Shown here piece by piece: positions 56,248 through 64,000 of a DNA stretch of 64,000 nucleotides. The notes beneath the pieces were generated by a model. The model did no database searches. It was not told where the DNA came from and was given only the letters and a program-made list of their open reading frames with translations. Position numbers and translations under genes: made by a program. This DNA is from Strobilurus pachycystidiatus (taxonomy: Eukaryota > Basidiomycota > Agaricomycetes > Agaricales > Physalacriaceae): the NCBI GenBank assembly GCA_019915135.1, contig JAHLMK010000036.1, positions 81,454 to 145,453 on the forward strand, written 5' to 3'. How positions within the stretch are numbered: the stretch's first letter is position 1; each line of letters opens with the position of its first letter.

Positions 56248-56776
56248 AGACGATTAGTCTGCCCTGGAGAGGAAATGGAGAGAAAAATGAACAGAACTCG
56301 GCAATTATCCGAGTCCTGAGGCCGCCGCGAAAATTATTCGCGTTGGCCGAATAGATACTCGCCACTGACAATTAGTCAGTGGTGGTGGCGGCGGTGGAGA
56401 GAAGAGATGGCGGGGTAGCGGGACAGTGGTGGTGATAAGACAGGAGTGGGGATCGTCGCCCTAATTGGTGTGTCAAGCCCCGGTCCAGCCTTTGCAGAGT
56501 TGCCGCGCCACTAGCCACAAATTTGTTTGTGGCTGGTGGCGCGGCTTCTCGGCACTGCGGACAAGAATTTTTGTCAAGTCCGCTCGGCACCCTTATCCGC
56601 ACCACCACCACCACCACCAGCGCCGCCCGCCCGCTGCCTCTTGCCTCTCCGCCTTCTACCCACCACCGACTAATTGTCAGTGGTGTGTATCCTCCTGCCA
56701 CCGCAAATTATCTTTGTGGCAGCTTCAGAACTCGGATAATTGCCGAGTTCTGCTCACCAGTGCAGACTAATCGTTT
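56248..56776. promoter_or_regulatory. Nested palindromic promoter of the outer element, second unit
   Basis: Repeat of 32470-32998 including the central inverted repeat (56502-56545). It separates the gene 2 relic at 55640 from the transposase relic at 57271. Confidence 0.7.
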
Positions 56777-57270
56777 GACACTGCGCTCCCGTACTGCCGC
56801 AGGTTTGGGGAGTTTTTGGTCGGGGTATTGGGCAGCTACTGAGCAGAGGTGCGGGGAGATTAGGGTCAGAGCATCGGGCATTCTTTGGGCAGCGTTCTTT
56901 GGTATGTGTTCTTGTCATTTTTGGCGGCTTGCTCTGATATTTGCGCCACTCCTAGGTGTAATTTTTTGGCGCGCCACCAGCTACACCCTAGCGCCGACAC
57001 AAGCGGGCTCTCACAGTACATCCTACAGTGGCTGCTGCTATTTCTACGCTAACATATTCGTAGCACCCCTTCGAGACCTCTATCATATATTTCTCTAATT
57101 GCTCCAGCCCGGGATTATCTGGTACGTCGCGCAGTCGCCGCTCCCCACCACTACGCTGACATGTCCCAGCACTCCTTTTGTATCTCATTCAGCATAATTG
57201 GATCCTTGCCTACGCGTACGTCTTCAGTGTTATTGCCCCGCTGTAGCTTGCTCTGACCTTGAGCTGTAGA

Positions 57271-59185
57271 ATGGCCAACACAAAACCATCCGCCTCGCTC
57301 AAATCTCAAAGGAAGAACAACTCTCGCGCCTCCGGTTTGGGTACTAAGCGCGCGGCCGTTGCATCCGCGTCAGAGGCTGACTCTGAGCCCGATTCTGATG
57401 AGGAGGATCCAACTTCCACCCCGCCCGCCAAACGCGCCAAAAACACTGCCCGCCAAAGTACCGCTGACCAGGACACCGGGGACAAAGTACCTTCCAAGGG
57501 GAAGAAGAAGGCAAAGCCCAAGGCGCGGAAAAAGCGCAAGGTGACTCCGCCTCCTGATGCAATCGTCATTCTAGAGGACGACGAGGACGACAATGGCAGC
57601 GCCAGCTTGACCCGTGCCGAACAGCGCGTCAAATGGCAGGCTGCGATGGGTAAGGCTACGCCATTCAGATCATCGCACCAATTAACGTCTTCTTAGACAA
57701 GGCTCATTGGGGATCCGACGCATATTCACACTTTCAACCCAAGGACCAGGTTCTCATCCGTTGGATGACCATCCGTACTGGATTTGACTGGTACCAGGAA
57801 TTCACTTGTGTGTTGTGTGTAATTCTCTGCAGCATAGATACTTGGCTAATACAGCGACAGTGACAACTCCGCCAAGACGCATCGCAAGTGCTCCGATCTC
57901 GGTACCTCCAACCTGCGCAAACATATCAACAAGTGCCGCGCCAAGAAAACCTCAGATGCTGGCGAGGCTCAGACCACCATCGAGTCGCTTGCAAAGGGCA
58001 GCACGTTCTCCATCGGCAAGCTTTGGTGGTTGCTGACCAAGTGGGCCGCCGTGAATCATCGCCCGTTCCTCATCTGCGAGGATGGGCCCTTCCGCAAGAT
58101 TGTGGAGATGTTTGACCCCAAGGCCGCCGCAATGATACCGTGCGCCACGACTGTGTCGTCGGACCTGAAGGAAGTCGCTCGCATGACCAAGGACGAGCTG
58201 AAGGCTTTCCTACATGTACGTTCATCCGCCTGTTGCGAGACTCTTGCTAACAACTTTGACAGTCATTCACCGGAGCCTTGCACCTTATCTTTGATGGTTG
58301 GGCTGCTCCCAACGGTGGTGATGTCTTTGGCCTGCTCATAGTGTTCTGCTACAAGGGCAAGATGACCGTCACCGCCCTCAATATGCTCTCGTAAGTTTCT
58401 TCCTCACCTCACTGCGCTTGCTCATATCTCAAACTCCACCCAGGCTTAAGAAATCACACACAGGCGACTATCTGGCCGAAGTCACATACGACACCCTAGA
58501 TTGATATGAACTCCTTGAGCGGGTAAGTTAATGATATTCTCCAGTTCCCTGATTCTCACATTGTTTCTTAGCTGTTGAGTCCCGCGGGAGACAACGCCTC
58601 AAACAACAATACTTTTGTCTCCGCCATGAACCTCAAGCTCCCATCCAGCCACATCTTTGGCTCCGACACCCGCATTCGCTGCGCGGGCCATATCTGCAAC
58701 CTGATCAGTCAGGCCATCTACGGGACATTCATCAAAACCAAAAAAGCCATCAAAGTCGACGAGAATGCCGACACCGATACGCACCGCAACGAGGAGGATC
58801 CCTTCTCTCTCACACCCAATGAAGTCGAGGAGGATGGGGACAACGATGACAATGACGAGGACGGTGCAAGCCACCCAGAGGAGGATGATGAAGACGCGGT
58901 GCTCAATAGTCTGCAGAAAGCTATGCAGGACCTGGCGGACGAGGAACTCGACGATATCCTCTCCGGCCTCGAGGAGCTCCAGGATGTCGATAAAGAAGAG
59001 ATCGCTTATGGCAAGCGTGTCTTGACCAAGGTATGTAAATATATCAGTCTGCCATTGCCTCACTAATCATAAGGCAGCTGTACAAGTTTGGCCGTCGTGT
59101 ATGGAACAAGCAGGCCCTGCAAGACGAACTCGCCGAAACGTGCAAGGCCAAACACGTAGCGGTCGTCAAGATGATCCGCGCTGTC
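57271..59185 (+). pseudogene. Outer element hAT transposase, N-terminal part, second unit
   Basis: Same gene as 33493-35388, with the TGA at 58502-58504. Exon 6 (58572-59030, 459 nt) is complete here and in frame, including the 19 bp missing in unit 1. Exon 7 is interrupted at 59185 by the chromovirus. Confidence 0.85.
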
Positions 59186-59998
59186 TGTTAAGACCGTGCC
59201 CCAGACCAAGTCAATCGGATGTCCGAAACCGGATTTCTCGGTAAGCACAGCACAAGCGGTGCTCCGAGCCTGTGAAAGAATAAGCGTAGAAGTGTTTAAA
59301 AGAAAGAAAAGGTAAAAGGTTTACCTATTCTGTATTGGCACGTGTTCCACACCTGCAACCCTATGGATCCCCGTCAAGCGGTAGTCCGGCTATCCCTCGG
59401 TGGTGGTGAGAGTTGCAGGGGGCCCGGTCTTGAGGATTGTCGGTGGTCCGGAACCAGGGCTGCCTGCGTTCAGCAGGTTGGTCCCTTGAGTCGAGCCTTG
59501 AATCCGGGGGTCCGCCAAGGAAGAGCAAACCCGGAGGAAAGAGACAAGTGATAAGCTCGGAGGTCCGTAAGGACAACGCGAGTTGGAGAATGTAAGTCTT
59601 GGTCAACGAGCGGGAGTCCGCAAGTTGAGTTCAGACAAGAAGAAGAGATGAAGACTAGACTGGAGCGTCTAAGTTGATATTTGAACTGAGGAAACATAGG
59701 TAAAGTACAAGCGCTTAAATACTGGACTGAGTAGGTAGATGCATAAGGAGATAAGTAAGATCCCAAGCGGAGGTCCACATGTATTGGGCAAAGGGCAGCA
59801 TGGTCTGGGTCAAGGGTATGGCAAGTTTGGCGGTAGAGATGCTGAGTAAAGGATCACGTGCGGAGGTCCGAGCGGCCCGGCTGGACTTGGCAAGACTTGG
59901 CGAGGATGGATGATTAATGGGGTCACGAGGAGACGCATGACTGGCTGAGTAAGTCGGAGATCCGGTCCGATCCTGTGTCATGACGCATGGAGATGACA
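59186..59998 (-). repeat. 3' LTR of the chromovirus, second unit
   Basis: 813 bp, one T shorter than the 35389 copy (CGTGTTCC versus CGTGTTTCC), with the same CTGTC before it (59181-59185). The polypurine tract follows at 59999. Confidence 0.95.
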
Positions 59999-60369
59999 GT
60001 ATCCCCCCTTCAAGGTTCTGGCCTCCAGAACCCTAAGGTCAACCACCGGGGCCAAAATCCCTCACCGTGCAGGTCCGCATGAGTCACCGTTCGGGTCCGC
60101 CTGTCACCGGAAAGATTCGGAAAGGCTATTTGCTGACCAATCTGCGAATGTCCCCCCAAGATCGGGGAGCGCCGGCTGCGCAGAAGCGCAGGTCCACAAA
60201 TCCTGATGACAGAGTAGCGGATGCTCGCAAGTATAAAGGCAGAGACTCAACTCTGAGAAAAATTCAAGAAAGGCGCCCCCACAGCAACCTGAAATCCCGG
60301 ACTCGTTGGCGTGGATCACCATCGACGACGTGGCGTATTTTGCCCCCGCGGAGCACCCGACGTTGCGCA

Positions 60370-61335
60370 ATGTCGTCCTCCAATACCTCCCTCGCGGAGG
60401 AGCCAGGACGCGGACCGCCGCCTTCACTGCCCGACACCGTTTTCGAGCCCGGGGATCCGCCCATCCGCCCACCCCACCCCCGATATTCAACTCCCGCCCG
60501 AGCCTGCGGCAGCAGCAGAAAACACCGACAAAAAGGCGCGGAGGGCCGCCGAACGTGCCCGACTTGACTGGGAGGAGGAGTGCGAGACCTTGCGGGACTC
60601 CGCCGATCTCGCAAGGACCGCAGAGTTGGAGGAGTTCGAGCGGCGAGCATCGGACCACCCGCGGAGGGCCCTGGAATTTTCAAAGTACCAGGACGACCTC
60701 GCCGCCTTCTGGGAGAGCCACGAGGAATGGTGGTCGGCCCTCCACTCTTGGGATATTGCGAGGAACGAGGTGGAGAGGGAGAAGGCGGGGAGTCCGTCGA
60801 CGCGGAGGAGGGCGAGAGTAGAGGACAGTGACGAGGAGGAGCGGGGGCCCGCCAAGAAGAAGGCCAAGGGGAAGGGCAAGGCGAAGGCGGTGGAGTCCCG
60901 CACAGGGTCCACGCATCGGTTTGGGGATCACCGTGAGTGTCTTTATTTTCTCTTGACATGGCGATGGCTCACCGGGGATCCGCAGGATGCAAACTCTGCA
61001 TAAGCCACGACAAGGAGCCCTGCGTCTGGGGTGGGCCTCCGGCCAAATCCTGCGACAAATGCATCAAGACGAAGCGGGCGTGTGGACTCCCGCCCCGCCA
61101 CATGGACGTCCACGAGCTGGACTCTCGCGAGGCCTCCCGCATGAGGCGGATCAGCAAGATGGTGTCCGAAGTGGCGAAGGAAATGGGCACGGAGCTCCGC
61201 ACGGTGTTTGCGGAGGAGATTGCAAAGGCAAGGGCGCGGGAAGAGGGCTTGAGTGGAGGTCCGTCTGGGAAAGAGGAGGGAGATGAAGAGGAAGAGGAGC
61301 AAGAGGAGGATGAAGAGGAAGCAGAGGGGGAGTAG
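60370..61335 (+). pseudogene. Antisense Zn2Cys6-like gene, second unit, frameshifted
   Basis: Same gene as 36573-37537. One extra C in a C-rich run near 60,475 shifts the frame after DPPIRPP, so exon 1 no longer joins its helical part; otherwise exon 2 with the cysteine cluster (60986-61335) is unchanged. A TATA box candidate is at 60232-60239. The indel lies in a homopolymer, so a sequencing error is possible. Confidence 0.75.
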
Positions 61336-61487
61336 ATAGAAAAATGATATGTTTTTCTTTTTCTTGATTTTTCTTGGTGTGAAATCGAGATGGAAATCTA
61401 AGTGGACCGCTGAATCGGCGGAGCACCGCAAAACAGAGTGAGGCAAGGAAAAGTGAGATAGTAAGAAAATTCCTGTGGAAGGGCTTA

Positions 61488-64000
61488 CTACGCGGTAGTA
61501 GCCTGGGGTTTTGGTTTCTTGGGATAACGCGAGTGGAAGTCCGCAACCAGCTCGTCCGCAGCAATATTGTCAGCGCCAACCCAAGAGAACTCCTCATCCG
61601 TGCCCTCGTAACCGGACCATCGCACATAGTAGCGAAGGGGGGTCCGATATCTCCTATCCAGCTTGGCGTCTAGTAGTTCAGAGACTTCATAGTGAATTTC
61701 TCCTTCAACTTCGACGGGAGGAGGTGGGGACTCCGAACGATTGGGAATGGTGTTCTCTTCGAAGGGTTCCAGTTGAGACACGTGGAACACCGGATGAACA
61801 AGACGAAGGTAGTCGGGTAGCCGCAATGTGAAGGCGTTAGAACTGGGTTGAGCAATGATTGGGAACGGACCAAGGTGGGTTTCCGAGAATTTTCGGGTTG
61901 GCCGAGTAGTGTTGATGTACTTGGCCAGGAGGTAGACACGATCACCAATGCGGAAGTCCGGAGCGGCTATCCGTTTCTTGTCAGCTTGTAACTTGTAACG
62001 GGATTGAGCGAGGGAAATCTCATCTCTAAGCATCGCATGCAACTCGTCCAAGTTCACCACAAAATCGCGTGCTCGAGCGGAGGCCAGATCCCGTTCCGGA
62101 TACACCGTAATGGAAGGGTGGTATCCTTTGTTGGCAAAGAACGGGGAAATACCAGTAGACGCGTTGGGAGCGTTGTTGTACGCAAACTCTGCAAGAGCCA
62201 AGAGTTGATCCCAGTTGTCCTGCTGGTAAGAACAGTAAATGCGAAGGTACTGTTCCAAGGTCTGGTTGGCGCGTTCGGTTTGGCCATCCGCCTCAGGATG
62301 GTGCCCCGAAGTGAAGTGGAGCTCCATATTGAGAGCCTGAGCGAGAGCGCGGGTGAAATGAGCAACGAATTCGGAGCCCCGGTCAGAAGTGACATGCGAT
62401 GGGACTCCGTGCTTGGAAAAGACATGGATAACAAAGAGATGAGCTAGCTGCTCCGAAGTGATGGTGTCATGAGTGGGAATGAAGATAGCCTGCTTGGAGG
62501 CCCGATCGACGATGACCAGAATCGCGGTGAACCGTTTGAAGAAGGAAGTTCTTCAATAAAGTCCAGAGAGATGGAGTCCCAAGGGCGCAGGGGTACGGGC
62601 AACGGTTTGAGTAAACCATAAGGACGATGGCGCGTGGGTTTGTTCCTGCCACAAACAGTACAAGACTTGACGTAGTGGCGGACAAACTCACGAATCTTGG
62701 GCCAAGTGTAACCCCGCCAGATTAACTCGAGGGTGCAATTCTGACCAAAGTGGCCAGCAAGGATATGATCGTGATGAAGACGGAGGACCCACAAGCGGAG
62801 GTCCGAGGAGTTGGGAACGTAAATGCGGCCGTCCAACCTAAGTAGACCTGCATCATCGGAGGTCCAACGAGAATTAGAGGGATCACCTGCAAGGGCTAGT
62901 CCCGCTTGGACTTCCGGATCCTCGTCGTAGGAGTTCTTGATATTGGAGTGCAGAGACTCCAGATCCATGATGACGGAGGCCCGAAGGGCAGGGTATTCTA
63001 AATAGGTGGCGCGCAGTGAGGAGGATAACTGCTCCTGGGTGAAGACTGGCCTGAAGTTGTGCGGATTCACCGCTGCATATGAACTGTCATCTCGCGCGTA
63101 AACGTCCCAACGCCTAGTGAGGGCATCCGGCTTCCCGCCTTTAGAACCAGGCCGGAAACGGATGACCATGTTGAACGCGGAGAGGTACTCGGACCACCGA
63201 ACCTGGCGACGAGTGAGGAGCTTGGTTGTTGAGAAATACTCCAGGTTCTTGTGGTCTGTTACCACGTCAACAGGGAAAGCCGGACCCTCCAGATAGTGAC
63301 GCCACTCTTGAAAGAGTCAAAGATGGAAAGGAGTTCCTTATCGTAAACGTCGTAGTTGAGCTCTGGAGGGGTGAGACTGCGAGAATGAAATGCAATGGGA
63401 TGAAGGTCATCATCGTCACCGATGATGGATAGGACAGCCGCAATGGCGTAGTCGGAGGCGTCGGTTTCAACAATAAGTTGGCGTCCAGGTTGCCAATGAG
63501 CGAGAACGGGCGCCCGAGTGAAAGCCTCCTTAAGAGCAACGAAGGCAGAGCGTTCCGGATCTCCGAAACTCTATTTGAGGTCCTTTTTCGTAAGGCGAGT
63601 GAGCGGCCTAGCGATTTTGGAGTAACCCTCTATGAAGCGTCGTAGTAGAAGTGGCAAAACCAAGAAAAGACTGGACGTCTTAACTTTGCGGGGCTCCGGC
63701 CAGTCGACGATAGCTTTGACTTTATCGTCGGACATCCGGAGGCCCTCCGGGGACATGATGAAATAGCGATCCTTCTTCGTGATCTTGTTAAGGCCTCGGA
63801 AGTCCACGCAGAGCGGGAGGTCCCCAGACTTCTTGCGAACAAAAAGAACCGGGGCTCCGATAGAGGATTGCGACGAAGTGATGAAACCAGTCGCCAGGTT
63901 TTCATCTATAAACTCTCGAAGGGCTTTGAGTTCCACTTCTGAGAGAGAATAAATGGGACCTAGCTTGGGGAGCGGAGCCCCGTCCTCAAGATTAATCTTG
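61488..64000 (-). pseudogene. Chromovirus pol, second unit, further damaged and cut by window edge
   Basis: Same pol as 37690-40913 with the shared TAG (63572-63574). In addition a one-base deletion near 62,534 shifts the integrase frame inside LPSSNGF, a one-base deletion near 63,315 shifts RNase H, and small changes cluster at 63,640-63,690. A 396-bp in-frame deletion at 63763/63764 removes the RT palm including YLDD. The N-terminal RT part continues beyond the window. Confidence 0.9.

Larger units (their letters stand above)
47105..64000. repeat. Second unit of a tandem duplication of 23,328 onward
   Basis: 47105-64000 repeats 23328 to about 40.6 kb with an offset of 23,777-23,798 until about 63.76 kb, where a 396-bp deletion shifts it to 23,400. 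Differences are sparse: a few substitutions, several one-base homopolymer changes, a 19-bp segment lost in unit 1 near 35,169, and the 396-bp deletion in unit 2. The left boundary is exactly the first base of the transposon TIR. The right boundary is outside the window. Confidence 0.95.

Overview
The window looks like transposon-dense heterochromatin from a homobasidiomycete (Agaricomycetes) nucleus, possibly a Mycena-like agaric. This rests on short 45-60 bp GT-AG introns, chromodomain Ty3/Gypsy elements, a KDZ transposase, and decayed members of agaric-type multigene families. The taxon is an inference; no ordinary host gene is securely present.

Layout. 1-7.2 kb holds decayed coding regions on the minus strand: an unrecognised partial gene, a pseudogene of a large unnamed agaric family, and a gag-protease remnant. 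7.3-7.8 kb is a terminal-inverted-repeat element. 9.5-11.4 kb is a KDZ transposase remnant. From 11,365 to about 18.75 kb lies a very diverged two-gene hAT-type element (called element III here), itself hit by two MITEs. 18.8-21.2 kb has no supported gene. At 21,212 a second, decayed two-gene hAT element begins (the 'outer' element). Its accessory gene is split by a young, intact 7,698-bp relative (element A, 23,328-31,025), and its transposase gene is split by a Ty3/Gypsy chromovirus (35,389-46,581). The chromovirus carries a nested solo LTR (40,914-41,727) and a second nested LTR-like insertion (44,329-46,006). At 47,105 the sequence jumps back: 47,105-64,000 repeats 23,328 to about 40.6 kb nearly base for base, so the right part of the window is the second unit of a tandem duplication about 23.8 kb long.

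The most interesting system is the two-gene hAT lineage. In all three examples a hAT transposase gene (gene 1) and a gene for an unrecognised accessory protein (gene 2) are transcribed divergently from an intergenic region packed with nested palindromes. The better-preserved elements also have 17-bp TIRs (TAGAGTCCCCAACGAGT), 8-bp target duplications, TACCCG-rich subterminal repeats and a tRNA-like block between gene 2 and its TIR. In element A both genes can be spliced into complete frames (872 and 748 residues), so it may be autonomous.

The junction evidence suggests how the duplication arose. The left flank of the second 7.7-kb copy is the interior of the outer transposase gene, while its right flank is that of element A. 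This is what unequal crossing-over between two 7.7-kb elements inserted in the same older element would leave. An assembly artefact is the alternative.

The chromovirus encodes gag, protease and RT-RNase H-integrase-chromodomain on the minus strand. It also carries a spliced opposite-strand gene with a Zn2Cys6-like cysteine cluster beside its 3' LTR.
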